A DNA stretch of 25,202 nt from JBBPYR01 sp038199755 (GTDB lineage Bacteria > Chloroflexota > Ktedonobacteria > Ktedonobacterales > Ktedonobacteraceae): assembly GCA_038199755.1 (NCBI GenBank), contig JBBPYR010000127.1, positions 1 to 25,202 on the forward strand, read 5' to 3'. The position numbers and the translations under genes are program-made. Positions 5,810-14,489 of the stretch are shown here, in pieces; within the stretch, counting starts at the first letter, position 1; the number at the start of each line of letters is the position of its first letter. The notes under the pieces were generated by a model. That model did no database searches and was not told the origin of the DNA. It saw only the letters and a list, made by a program, of their open reading frames with translations.

Positions 5810-8023
5810 ATGTCACGAAAAAAAGAGAATGATACCCTGACATCACAGGAAGATCAACAAGAAATACAAGACCTACTTACAACCCATCAGCAGTTAGCAG
5901 AACAACTCCGCGCTGATAGCAAGCAAGCGGAAACAGTTCTGCAACCCATCAATGCATTATCTGAAGGCGCGCAATTGGCTTTGATGAAAGCACTTGCGAA
6001 AATCAATGATGTCGCGGCAGCCGATATTTTGGCCGCGGTGAACGCGCTGAGCACACAAAAGGAAGTGCGTAAAGAGGCACGCCGCTCTCTACTGCGTCTG
6101 GAGGCCAGCAGAATTTACCCGCGTTGGACAGCCGCCATTACGCCTGCCGCCGGTATTCAGGTCAACGTCTCAAATCCACCACGCTTTTGGAAAGGAGTGG
6201 TGAGCCAGACACGGGAAGAGGGTGAGATCCAAGTCTATCTTGCCTGGGAGCAGGGCTATGATTATAGTGAGGCCCGCTCGATGGCTTTCCTGCTCGACTT
6301 CTGGAGTGATGGCGTGAAAGATATCATCGTTGAGACCACGGGCAAGCGGCACGTGGATGATAAAATTTCTCAGATGCGGGCAAAAATTGATGCACCCATC
6401 AGCGATTGTACGGTGGCCGAGGCAAAACGCCTGATCGAGGAAGCACTCTCCATCAATGATTGGCGCGGCACGACACCTGCGAAAGAGTTTCGGTTGCACC
6501 AGAACGCCATCAATCAACTGATAATGCGAGCACCTGAGCCCGGGAAAGATCGCGGTAGAACCTTCATCAATCCAGAGCTTACGGAGCAGGAAACGGTTGT
6601 GAACTTCATTGGCGGCTGGAGCTTTGGTGATTTTGGCCTAACCTATGATCTGCTCACAACGGACAGTCCTATTCGAGCAGGATTGGAGCGCGACGAGTGG
6701 ATTGAGCAGCGGCGCAATTGGCACAAAGAAGCAAAGCCCACTCGCCTTGAACTGAGCTTCGTGCATGAGCGCGAGCAGACGCAGCAAGCCAGCAGTATGC
6801 TGTGGTTGCCCTCATCCCCATTTGCTGGTCGCGCCTCCACACGGAAAGAGATTGAGCTGGGCTGGTCGCTCGAACTGGTCGATACTCCCTTGAGCGGTTC
6901 ATTGCCTGAAATGCCCATGGGAACCACCATCAACAAAGATACGGGTCGCCACTGGTGCTGGACCAACTACACCATCGTGAAACAAGATGATGGTTGGCGC
7001 ATTCAGCGTATCAATGACGAAGGGGCAGCCGTGCAAGCCTTGCCCATTGAAGAGTTGCAGAAACGCATCAAAGAGTATGACGCCGCCATCGATGTGCGCG
7101 CTCAAAATCCCGATGCGGATGTCAACGCCTTCATGCAAGAGGTGGCGTGGCGTCTCACGCAGACACTCCATTATTACGATGCCTTGATCGTGCGCCTGCC
7201 ACTTGATCGAACGATTTGTGACGAGGCATATGGTCATGCAATAGCCGCAGGCAACCCTGAACGCGCCGTAGTCTATCTCGAACGCTTGGCTACACGCTTC
7301 GCGGAAAACAAGATGGACGTACTTCGTCGTCTCGGAGCTACGCTTGCAACTATCGGTTTCAACTACAATCGGCCAAATCTACAGGAGCGCAGCAGACAGT
7401 ACCTGGCACGAGCAGAGGAAACCTTGAAAGAGGTTATTACGCTCGACGATAGTGCCGTGAACCATTCGCTGCTCGCGGAACTCTTCCTGGCGCTACAACG
7501 CAATGATGAGGCCGAGGCGGAACTGCTCAAGGCGAAACCACTGATCATGAATTCTGACGAAGAGGCTGCACTTGAAGCGGGTCTGGGCAACATCGCGATG
7601 CGGCGCGAAAACATGGCTGAGGCGTTAATTCATTTTGAGCGCGTTGCCGAACTCAAGCCGAACTATACGGGTATTCAATTTAGCATGGGTTTTGCCAAGC
7701 GGCTACTCGGTCGCCTGGACGAGGCTGCACAAAACTATCAGCGCGCCATTGTGACCGAACCCGACGATTTTCGCCCGTACTCTGAACTCATCGCCATTTA
7801 CATGAACCAGAACAAGCGCAACGAGGCTCGCGAGCTTGCGGCACAGTCCATCCGAGTCAATCCCGATTCGGCTCGCCTGCATGCTGTCTACTCCTCCGTG
7901 CTCTTAGAACTGGGCGAAACGCGTCATGCCTTGCGCGAACTCGCATTGGCGGAAGAGATCGATCCCGAGGATGAGGTGGTCAACAACGTACGACAGTATA
8001 TCGAGAAAAACAAAAAGAAATAA
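5810..8023 (+). CDS. Large TPR-repeat protein of unknown function, with the same mid domain as its neighbour
   Basis: This 737-residue soluble protein has no signal peptide. Residues 15-100 are helical and HEAT-like (ALMKALAKINDVAAADILAA). Residues about 100-220 form an unrecognised domain (GVVSQTREEGEIQVYLAWEQ). Residues about 258-420 form a domain with paired landmarks: SPIRAGLERDEWIEQRRNW, KPTRLEL, a WSLELVDTPL strand and TGRHWCWTNYTIV. Residues about 430-730 are TPR-type helical hairpins, with typical repeats such as EALIHFERVAELKPNY and EAAQNYQRAIVTEPDD. The mid domain and TPR region recur in the next gene, so the two are paralogues. The ATG at 5810 has AGGAGA five bases upstream; an earlier in-frame start at 5768 lies at the -10 and is rejected. 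TPR proteins usually act as protein-binding scaffolds; the partner is unknown. Confidence 0.85.
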   Translation: MSRKKENDTLTSQEDQQEIQDLLTTHQQLAEQLRADSKQAETVLQPINALSEGAQLALMKALAKINDVAAADILAAVNALSTQKEVRKEARRSLLRLEASRIYPRWTAAITPAAGIQVNVSNPPRFWKGVVSQTREEGEIQVYLAWEQGYDYSEARSMAFLLDFWSDGVKDIIVETTGKRHVDDKISQMRAKIDAPISDCTVAEAKRLIEEALSINDWRGTTPAKEFRLHQNAINQLIMRAPEPGKDRGRTFINPELTEQETVVNFIGGWSFGDFGLTYDLLTTDSPIRAGLERDEWIEQRRNWHKEAKPTRLELSFVHEREQTQQASSMLWLPSSPFAGRASTRKEIELGWSLELVDTPLSGSLPEMPMGTTINKDTGRHWCWTNYTIVKQDDGWRIQRINDEGAAVQALPIEELQKRIKEYDAAIDVRAQNPDADVNAFMQEVAWRLTQTLHYYDALIVRLPLDRTICDEAYGHAIAAGNPERAVVYLERLATRFAENKMDVLRRLGATLATIGFNYNRPNLQERSRQYLARAEETLKEVITLDDSAVNHSLLAELFLALQRNDEAEAELLKAKPLIMNSDEEAALEAGLGNIAMRRENMAEALIHFERVAELKPNYTGIQFSMGFAKRLLGRLDEAAQNYQRAIVTEPDDFRPYSELIAIYMNQNKRNEARELAAQSIRVNPDSARLHAVYSSVLLELGETRHALRELALAEEIDPEDEVVNNVRQYIEKNKKK

Positions 8024-8037
8024 AAGGACACAATAGT

Positions 8038-9672
8038 ATGTTTGATGATGACGCATTAGAAATAGAAGGTAATTTTGATCCTCCTGAAGTTGTACAAGCC
8101 TTTTTGGAGGCCTGGATTGCCAAAGATTATGAAGCGGCGTATGAACAGCTTGCCAGCAATAGCCCATTGCGGCAGGGCCTCTCGTCAAAAGAGTGGGCAA
8201 AGCGGCGCGAAACGTGGGCGAGGCAGGCGAAACCAAGGGGCCTCAAGTTCGACATCAACTTTGAGTATGACTACGAACCAGCAGAGGATGAAGAGGAAGA
8301 TCCAGATCGGCCAGATGTGGTCGAGGTCTTCTGGTCGCTCGAAAAGGTTGATACTGAGCTTGATAGCACGTTAGAGGAACTGCCACGTGCAACGCTCCGC
8401 TATCCCGAAACGGGCCGTCAGTGGTTCTGGACAAAGTATACCGTTGTTGAAGATGACGATGACTTCCACATTTTGGATATCGATGACGAGGGATTGGCCG
8501 CGCAACAACTCTCACAAGAGGAGTTACAGCAACTGATTACAGAGCAGGTAAAAGAGGTGGAGTCGATGATGGAGAAGGTGGGCATAGACCCCGATGATCC
8601 ATCAACTGTTGAGGTACCTGAAGACGATGACGAGGCTCTCGCGATGGCAATGGGGATTGGTGATCCAACCGACCTGCTACAAGAGCTGGTCTGGCTCACC
8701 GAGCGCGGTATGCATTATAGCGATGCCTTGATCGCCAAAACGCCGGATGAGGCGGAAATCTATGACCGTGCTGCCGCACAAGCCGCCTTATTACAGGATT
8801 GGGAGCGAGCTGCCGCCTATGTTACGCTGATCGCTGACCGTTTCCCAGAAGATCGCGGCGAGACCCTGAGCAATCTGGCAATTATCGTCTCTAACCTCGT
8901 CACCGATTTTGACGAGCAGGGCATGCTCGAACGCTCAGAGCAGTTCGCCCGCCTGGTCGAGAAATTGCTGCACGAGGCCATCGACAAGTATCACAACTTT
9001 ACGGCCCATATTCTGCTAGCGAATCTTTTAATCGAAGAGGGGAACCGCCTCAATGACGCCGAAAAACTGCTGAAAGATGCACAACCCTTCGCGGAAGACG
9101 ACACGCAGCAGGCGCAAATCGAGGCTGGTCTGGGCAATCTGGCAGATACGCGTGGCGATAGTCGCACGGCCTTGCAATATTACCAAAAAGCCGCACGACT
9201 CCATCCAGAGTTACCGGAGGTTTGGAGCCATATCGGTGATATCCAGGCCAAAGCGGGCAATTTTGGCGAGGCTGAGAAGAGCTATCTGCAGGCCGTCCAG
9301 GTCAATCCTGATGAGGCTTATCCCTATGTGGAGCTAGCCGCGATCTACACGGCCAGCAATCAGTTTGATAAAGCCCATACGATCCTCGATCAGGGTATGT
9401 TACATAGCGAGGCCGCTGACCTGCTTGCCGCCCACGCGCTCGCCTTTGTCTATGCAAATGATTTGCGTAACGCCGAAGACTATCTGCTTGAGGCAGAAGA
9501 GATCGACACGGAAAATGAGATGGTGCAGAGTGTTCGTCGCCTCTATAACTCACGCAAGGCCGAGCAGAAGCGTTCCGGCAAGCAGAATAAAGGCTTTAAG
9601 CAAGGGCAAGGGCAAGGACCGGGGCCAAAGTCGGGAGGGTCTGGGCCGAGGCCAAACAAGAAAAAGCGATGA
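8038..9672 (+). CDS. TPR-repeat protein, shorter paralogue of the preceding gene, with basic low-complexity tail
   Basis: This 544-residue soluble protein begins at once with the domain seen at about 258-420 of its neighbour: SPLRQGLSSKEWAKRRETW, KPRGLKF, a WSLEKVDTEL strand and TGRQWFWTKYTVV (about residues 12-165). The fold may be NTF2/SnoaL-like, inferred only from the tryptophan-rich strand pattern. An acidic stretch follows (about 165-205). TPR hairpins occupy about 215-500 (TALQYYQKAARLHPELPEVW, EKSYLQAVQVNPDEAYPYV). The last 40 residues are a Gly/Gln/Lys-rich basic tail that could bind RNA. AAAGGA precedes the ATG; the gene starts 14 bases after the previous stop and its own stop overlaps the start of the rRNA methyltransferase gene by four bases. 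That coupling hints at a role around RNA or ribosome maturation, but this is inference. Confidence 0.85.
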   Translation: MFDDDALEIEGNFDPPEVVQAFLEAWIAKDYEAAYEQLASNSPLRQGLSSKEWAKRRETWARQAKPRGLKFDINFEYDYEPAEDEEEDPDRPDVVEVFWSLEKVDTELDSTLEELPRATLRYPETGRQWFWTKYTVVEDDDDFHILDIDDEGLAAQQLSQEELQQLITEQVKEVESMMEKVGIDPDDPSTVEVPEDDDEALAMAMGIGDPTDLLQELVWLTERGMHYSDALIAKTPDEAEIYDRAAAQAALLQDWERAAAYVTLIADRFPEDRGETLSNLAIIVSNLVTDFDEQGMLERSEQFARLVEKLLHEAIDKYHNFTAHILLANLLIEEGNRLNDAEKLLKDAQPFAEDDTQQAQIEAGLGNLADTRGDSRTALQYYQKAARLHPELPEVWSHIGDIQAKAGNFGEAEKSYLQAVQVNPDEAYPYVELAAIYTASNQFDKAHTILDQGMLHSEAADLLAAHALAFVYANDLRNAEDYLLEAEEIDTENEMVQSVRRLYNSRKAEQKRSGKQNKGFKQGQGQGPGPKSGGSGPRPNKKKR

Positions 9673-11030
9673 TTGAACCAAGAGCACAAGCACCAGAACT
9701 GGCAATCAGCTATCATACCGTCACGCTCGGACCCTTAGGGCGTGACGGTGATACGCTGGCCGAAGTGATGATGACGGACGCAGAGGACGCGGGGGGTGTG
9801 GAGGGTGAGCCACAAGCTCCACACTCATATACCCTCCACGTTCCCGCGGGACTCCCCGGCGAACGGGTGACAATCGCGGTGGAGGCCGCTCGTCAGCGTC
9901 CGGCGAAACTCAGTAAGCGCGCTAAAAGGTACTGGAAGCAGCGCCCGCCGCGTGTGTGGATTACGGAGATACACGAGCCATCACCATTGCGCGTTGAGGC
10001 TCCCTGCCCCGTTTTTGGCACCTGTGGCGGTTGCCAACTACAACATATACGCTACGAGGCACAACTGGAGTGGAAACGCGAGGTCGTGCGCCTATTGCTA
10101 CAAGAGATTGGCGGCTTTAGCGATCCGCCGTTGCTTGACACGGTACACTGTGATGTTCCCTGGCACTATCGCAACCAGATGCGCTTTTCGGTCAATCGCA
10201 GCGGGCAGGTGGGCTTGACCGCACGTGGCACACATCGCGTGCTGCCACTCACCCATTGCCCGATTGCGCACGAGTATGTAAATGATGCCTTGCAAATACT
10301 CGTGAAACACGAGCATCCGCAACCACAGGTCTTGATACGATGTGGCGTTGCGACAAAGCACCTGCTGATCCAACCCACACAAGCAGACGAAACCGCTCAG
10401 GAACTCAGTGCAACAGGATTAACCTTGTGCAGCGAGACGATGGAAGAGCAACTGGGGAGCCACACCTTTCGCATCCGGCCCAGCTCCTTCTTTCAGACCA
10501 ATACGGCGCAGGCGGAGAAAATGGCGAAAATGGTGTTGGATGGCCTCTTTGCGGCAGCGGAACAGTCGGGGCAAGACCTCGCTTCGATGACGGTTGTGGA
10601 CGCCTATTGCGGCGTGGGAACCTTCGCCGCGTTGCTGGCACCCCGTGTTGGCAAGGTGATTGCGATTGAGGAATCGGCCAGTGCGATTAAAGATGCGCAA
10701 TGGAATCTCCGCACGGCCAATAATGTAGAGATATTGAAAGGCAAGGTCGAAGAGGTATTGCCAACGCTCGCCTCGACACTGGATGGCTTCGTGATTGACC
10801 CGCCGCGTGCTGGCTGTCAACAGGTAGTGTTAGATGCCCTTTTACAGCATCCGGTGGCGAGGATCGTCTACGTCTCTTGTGACCCTTCAACGCTGGCACG
10901 AGACCTGCACATTCTCTGTCATAGCAATGACACCGATACAGCCTACCGTCTCAGAACGGTGCAGCCTTTGGATATGTTTCCGCAAACGGCCCATATTGAA
11001 ACCATCGCTATTTTGGAGCATAATTCATGA
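9669..11030 (+). CDS. rlmD: 23S rRNA (uracil-5-)-methyltransferase, RlmD/RumA family
   Basis: This 453-residue TrmA/RumA-family enzyme methylates C5 of uridine in 23S rRNA using S-adenosylmethionine. The N-terminus (about 10-100) fits a TRAM-type RNA-binding domain, here with an acidic Gly/Glu insert at about 35-50. The 4Fe-4S cluster cysteines are visible: C113, C119 and C122 in CPVFGTCGGC, and C197 in THCPIAHEYV. The SAM-binding motif is VDAYCGVGTFAALLA (310-324); DPPRAGC (377-383) and the catalytic cysteine C404 in YVSCDPSTLARD are intact. Keeping the cluster argues for RlmD or RlmCD-like activity rather than TrmA. Whether it modifies U1939, U747 or both cannot be read from sequence. It starts inside the stop of the TPR gene (ATGA) and its own stop overlaps the next start, so three genes are translationally coupled. 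Confidence 0.93.
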   Translation: MIEPRAQAPELAISYHTVTLGPLGRDGDTLAEVMMTDAEDAGGVEGEPQAPHSYTLHVPAGLPGERVTIAVEAARQRPAKLSKRAKRYWKQRPPRVWITEIHEPSPLRVEAPCPVFGTCGGCQLQHIRYEAQLEWKREVVRLLLQEIGGFSDPPLLDTVHCDVPWHYRNQMRFSVNRSGQVGLTARGTHRVLPLTHCPIAHEYVNDALQILVKHEHPQPQVLIRCGVATKHLLIQPTQADETAQELSATGLTLCSETMEEQLGSHTFRIRPSSFFQTNTAQAEKMAKMVLDGLFAAAEQSGQDLASMTVVDAYCGVGTFAALLAPRVGKVIAIEESASAIKDAQWNLRTANNVEILKGKVEEVLPTLASTLDGFVIDPPRAGCQQVVLDALLQHPVARIVYVSCDPSTLARDLHILCHSNDTDTAYRLRTVQPLDMFPQTAHIETIAILEHNS

Positions 11031-11710
11031 CACTAGCACAGCCACTTCTGTTAGCTTCTGCTTCACCCAGGCGCAGGCAGTTCATTGCCACACTTGGCCT
11101 GCCATTCACGGTCGCCATCGCGCCCACCGATGAGGACGAGGCTCAGAAGCACTATACTGGCCCCGTTGAACAACTCGGCCAGTGGACCGCCGAGCATAAA
11201 GCCATGGCAACGCTGACCCTGCCAGAGGCACATCATCGTATTGTGGTGACAGCTGATACCACTGTTGTGCTTGATGACAAGGAATTGGGCAAGCCGCGTG
11301 ATGCCGCTCATGCACGCGAACTGCTGCTTTCGCTGCGTGGACGCTGGCACCATGTCATCACGGGCGTTGTTGTCAGCACCATTGTTGACGGGAATATTCG
11401 GATGGAGGGTGCCAGTTGTACCACGCCTGTGCTGATGCGTCCCTACAGTGAAGAAGAGGTCATGGCGTATATCGCAACGGGCGACCCGCTGGACAAAGCC
11501 GGTGCGTATGGCATCCAGCACCCACAGTTTCAACCCACCGAGCGCATTGATGGCTGCTATCTGAACATTGTGGGATTGCCCCTCTGCACATTGGTCGAAC
11601 TATTAGCACGCTTTGACGTATATCCCCAACAGCAAGGGATGGAAGGGACTACTTGTCCCTGGTCTGAGCGTTGTGCGAGGTCTAAACAAGCATGGGTGCA
11701 GAGCAGCTAA
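11027..11710 (+). CDS. maf: Maf family nucleotide pyrophosphatase
   Basis: This 227-residue protein begins with the Maf signature LLLASASPRRRQFIATLG (about residues 7-24). It has the central catalytic region VVTADTTVVLDD (73-84, with D77), followed by GKP (88-90), and ends the fold with GAYGIQ and NIVGLPL. Maf proteins hydrolyse non-canonical or UTP/dTTP-type nucleoside triphosphates to monophosphates; they act in the cytoplasm and have been linked to cell-division control in Bacillus. The canonical fold ends near residue 195; the last 30 residues (including two cysteines, C210 and C216) are an extra tail whose final part overlaps the start of the next gene by 19 bases. The ATG overlaps the preceding stop (ATGA). 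The tail may simply be the result of a lost stop codon. Confidence 0.92.
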   Translation: MTLAQPLLLASASPRRRQFIATLGLPFTVAIAPTDEDEAQKHYTGPVEQLGQWTAEHKAMATLTLPEAHHRIVVTADTTVVLDDKELGKPRDAAHARELLLSLRGRWHHVITGVVVSTIVDGNIRMEGASCTTPVLMRPYSEEEVMAYIATGDPLDKAGAYGIQHPQFQPTERIDGCYLNIVGLPLCTLVELLARFDVYPQQQGMEGTTCPWSERCARSKQAWVQSS

Positions 11711-12663
11711 CTTCAGTGGTGGTGCGTGGTCGCTATGCGCCCAGCCCGACGGGGGACTTGCACATGGGCAATCTGCGTACCGCCTTACTCGCTTGGCTCT
11801 TCACGCGCAGTTTTGGCACGAATGGTGGGCAGTTTGTGTTGCGCGTGGAGGACCTTGATCGCCCACGTGTTCGCTCCGGTGCCACACAACGCATGCTGGA
11901 CGATCTGCGTTGGCTGGGACTTGATTGGGATGAAGGGCCAGATTGTGGCGGGCCTTATGCCCCATACACACAAAGTGAGCGGCTCGACCTCTACGAGCAC
12001 TATTTTCAGCATTTGCAGGAACAAGACCTGCTTTATCCGTGTTATTGCAGTCGCGCCGAGGTCGCGCAGGCAGTTCTGCACAGCGACGATGAGAATCCAG
12101 ATGGGCCACGCTATGTTGGCACCTGTCGTGAGCTGAGCGAAAAGCAACGCCAGCAAAAAGCAGCGAGAGGCAGACAAGCAGCGTTCCGCTTTCGGGTCAG
12201 CGATGAGCGTATTGTCTCCTTCACAGATATGCTTATGGGTCCGCAAAGGCAACAGGTGCAACATGCGGTCGGTGATTTTATTGTGCGCCGTTCAGATGGC
12301 ATCTTCTCTTATCAATTTGCGGTGGTAGTTGATGACGTGACCATGCAGATCAATCAGGTCGTGCGTGGAGCCGACTTGCTCTCCTCAACGGCACGGCAGA
12401 TACTGCTGTATGAAGCGTTAGGTTTTGCTGCACCGAGCTTTGCCCATACACCACTCATGCTGGATGAGCAAGGAAAACGCCTGGCAAAACGCACGCAGAG
12501 CGCGGGCTTGGCTCCATTGCGCGCTGCGGGTATGTCTGCACAGCAGGTCGTGGGGCAGCTTGCCGCCAGTTGTGGGCTGGTGAAAATGGGTACCGCTATC
12601 AGCCCGATAGAACTAGTACAACACTATCGCAAGCAGGGATATGATATAATTCTGCAAAAATAA
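11692..12663 (+). CDS. gluQ: Glutamyl-Q tRNA(Asp) synthetase
   Basis: This 323-residue truncated class I glutamyl-tRNA synthetase paralogue contains the catalytic core and lacks the C-terminal anticodon-binding half (a full GluRS is near 470-500 residues). GRYAPSPTGDLHMGN (13-27) holds the HIGH-type motif. The zinc-ligand pattern characteristic of the GluQ-RS group is present: C117-x-C119, then Y141 and C145. GKRLAKRTQS (261-270) is the KMSKS-type loop. Such enzymes attach glutamate to queuosine in tRNA(Asp) rather than to the tRNA end. Its presence implies that the organism makes or salvages queuosine. It starts 19 bases inside maf, with GAGG 11 bases upstream. The window shows no queuosine biosynthesis genes. 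Confidence 0.92.
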   Translation: MGAEQLTSVVVRGRYAPSPTGDLHMGNLRTALLAWLFTRSFGTNGGQFVLRVEDLDRPRVRSGATQRMLDDLRWLGLDWDEGPDCGGPYAPYTQSERLDLYEHYFQHLQEQDLLYPCYCSRAEVAQAVLHSDDENPDGPRYVGTCRELSEKQRQQKAARGRQAAFRFRVSDERIVSFTDMLMGPQRQQVQHAVGDFIVRRSDGIFSYQFAVVVDDVTMQINQVVRGADLLSSTARQILLYEALGFAAPSFAHTPLMLDEQGKRLAKRTQSAGLAPLRAAGMSAQQVVGQLAASCGLVKMGTAISPIELVQHYRKQGYDIILQK

Positions 12664-12689
12664 AAATAATCGTTACAAAAAATATGCAT

Positions 12690-12751
12690 GTAGAAGGGAT
12701 AGGATGTCCCACCGGCAAGGCAAGACGCTTGTCAGGGGAGGGCATCTCTAC
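12690..12751 (+). promoter_or_regulatory. Foldable 5' leader of the MscS-type channel gene
   Basis: Nested complementary segments lie between gluQ and the channel gene. GTAGA (12690-12694) pairs with TCTAC (12747-12751). GATG-CCC (12703-12710, one bulge) pairs with GGGCATC (12740-12746). GGCAAG (12714-12719) pairs with CTTGTC (12728-12733, one G-U). GGGAT upstream can alternatively pair with AT(G)TCCC, giving a possible two-state fold. No known riboswitch class is recognised. A chance fold is possible. Confidence 0.35.
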
Positions 12752-12766
12752 TAGAATGTTGTAGTT

Positions 12767-13828
12767 ATGTTTTCAGTACTCACTAGCAATCTAAACACGG
12801 GTATGGCAGATACCATGAGCCTAACAGTACGTATCATTTTAATAGTTGTCACACTGCTGGTGGCCCTCACATTAGGGCTGCTCTTTCGTCGTTTGCTTGT
12901 GCGCCGCCTGAAAAAAACCGTGCTCGATAATTGGATCATTCAGACGCTCGGTATCGTGATTGTCCTGCCAACGGTGATTATAGCAGCCTTTGCCAGTCCA
13001 CTGATCTGGGACCCAACGTTGATACTAATCGACTGGTATAAGATCACAGATCAGAAAAATTTCCCCAATCTCAGCCAGTTGATACTCAATCTTGTGTACA
13101 CACTCCTGCTGATAGGTCTGGGTATCGGCATAGCACGTACCGTCAGAACACTCACAACGCGCAATTTTGGCGGTAGCCGCGTTGATGCGAACACGCGTAT
13201 CCTGGTCGCACGTGTCTTCTACTATTTCATCTTGGGACTGACGGTCATCTGGGGATTTTCTGTCTGGGGTATTCCGATTGGTGTTCCAGTAACGGCGGTG
13301 GGTATCCTGACCGTGGCTTTCACTGTGGCGATCCAGGATATTTTGAAAGACCTGGTAGCGGGCTTCTACATCCTGATTGAGCGGCCTTTCCGTATCGGCG
13401 ACCAGATTAGTACAGCAACCTTTATCGGCAAGGTAGAGGATGTGCAGCTACGGGCGACGAAGCTGCGCCTCGTGAGTGGAGAGGAGCTCACCATTCCTAA
13501 CTCACTCGTATTTGGTAGTACCGTGATCAATAACACCTACTATTCCGAGCGGCGTGCTACAATAAGTATCGCGCTACCCGAAGAGAAGTTTGTCAAAGAT
13601 GAGACGTTGAGCCAGGTTGTGGAGGTACTCAAGGGGGTCGAACATGTCCTGGTCAAGCCGGAAGTGGTTGCCCATCTCAGTGGTTATGCCGAGAAGAAGG
13701 CAGTAGTCACAGCGCGCTTTTGGATTGGTATTGGCCAGATTTCTATTGTCTCTCACGCCGTGTACGCCTTGCGTGAGGCTTTTCCCGAAGCTGATATCAC
13801 CGTCAAGGAGTCGGCAGGCGAGGTGTAG
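12767..13828 (+). CDS. MscS family mechanosensitive ion channel
   Basis: This 353-residue membrane protein has hydrophobic helices at about 20-40, 57-80, 105-125 and 148-168, and the pore-lining helix at about 174-200 (VPVTAVGILTVAFTVAIQDI). That helix is followed directly by the MscS beta domain: YILIERPFRIGDQI (201-214), VEDVQLRATKLRLVSGEEL and IPNSLVFGSTVINNT (243-257), which are the strongest family signatures. The C-terminal alpha/beta region covers about 265-345. These channels open under membrane tension to release solutes during hypo-osmotic shock. There are at least four helices, one or two more than E. coli MscS. No clear ribosome site precedes ATG 12767; ATG 12803 is an alternative start. 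The gene has a 103-base leader with folding potential. Confidence 0.92.
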   Translation: MFSVLTSNLNTGMADTMSLTVRIILIVVTLLVALTLGLLFRRLLVRRLKKTVLDNWIIQTLGIVIVLPTVIIAAFASPLIWDPTLILIDWYKITDQKNFPNLSQLILNLVYTLLLIGLGIGIARTVRTLTTRNFGGSRVDANTRILVARVFYYFILGLTVIWGFSVWGIPIGVPVTAVGILTVAFTVAIQDILKDLVAGFYILIERPFRIGDQISTATFIGKVEDVQLRATKLRLVSGEELTIPNSLVFGSTVINNTYYSERRATISIALPEEKFVKDETLSQVVEVLKGVEHVLVKPEVVAHLSGYAEKKAVVTARFWIGIGQISIVSHAVYALREAFPEADITVKESAGEV

Positions 13829-13853
13829 CCTGCCATAGTGGAGAGCAGAACCG

Positions 13854-14489
13854 TTGAACGTAGAACAAGCAAGCAATGAACGACGTATTGGTATCATGGG
13901 TGGCACCTTTGACCCGATTCACTACGGCCATCTCGTGATCGCTGAAGAGGTACGTGCTCGTTTGAATTTAACAGAAGTGCTCTTCATTCCAACCGGCGAC
14001 CCACCGCACAAGCCGGGACTCTCGGTAACATCCGCGGAACAGCGAGCCAGCATGGTACAATTGGCGATTGCCTCAAACCCTCACTTTGTGCTCTCGCGCA
14101 TGGAAATCGACCGTCCTGGTCCCTCATATACCGTGGATACCGTGCGCCAGTTGCGTCAGCTATGGGGAAGACAAATGGGGCTCTATTTTGTTATAGGTTG
14201 GGACAGTTTAGAAGACCTGCATCATTGGTATGATCCACAAGGGTTGTTGGCAGAATTGACGGGCTTGGTCGCAGTACGCCGTCCGGGGCATGTTGAGGAG
14301 GCAGAGTATAGGAAGGTGATAGAACAGCGTCTCCCCGGCATTACACAACTCCTGCATGTCGTGGATGCACCACAACTCGATATCTCTGCCACCGACCTGC
14401 GTAAGCGTGTCGCCGAGGGACGCCCGATTAAATATCAAACCTCGGAAGCCGTTGAACAGTATATTCTCACACATAAACTCTATCAGTAG
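13854..14489 (+). CDS. nadD: Nicotinate-nucleotide adenylyltransferase
   Basis: This 211-residue enzyme joins nicotinate mononucleotide and ATP to give deamido-NAD in NAD biosynthesis. The nucleotidyltransferase signature GIMGGTFDPIHYGHL (13-27) contains the HxGH-type loop. FIPTGDPPHK (45-53), the DxL region in VIGWDSLEDLHHW (113-125) and ISATDLRKRV (177-186, the ISSTxxR equivalent) are all in place. The start is TTG at 13854: GGAGAG lies about eight bases upstream and no ATG or GTG precedes the signature in frame. The gene begins 25 bases after the channel gene. Its TAG stop codon lies within the terminal inverted repeat of the palindromic element that follows. Confidence 0.93.
   Translation: MNVEQASNERRIGIMGGTFDPIHYGHLVIAEEVRARLNLTEVLFIPTGDPPHKPGLSVTSAEQRASMVQLAIASNPHFVLSRMEIDRPGPSYTVDTVRQLRQLWGRQMGLYFVIGWDSLEDLHHWYDPQGLLAELTGLVAVRRPGHVEEAEYRKVIEQRLPGITQLLHVVDAPQLDISATDLRKRVAEGRPIKYQTSEAVEQYILTHKLYQ

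Noticed and set aside
8255..8699. Overlapping minus-strand frames opposite the second TPR gene
   Set aside because: Serine/arginine-rich shadows of a strongly supported coding region; no ribosome sites.
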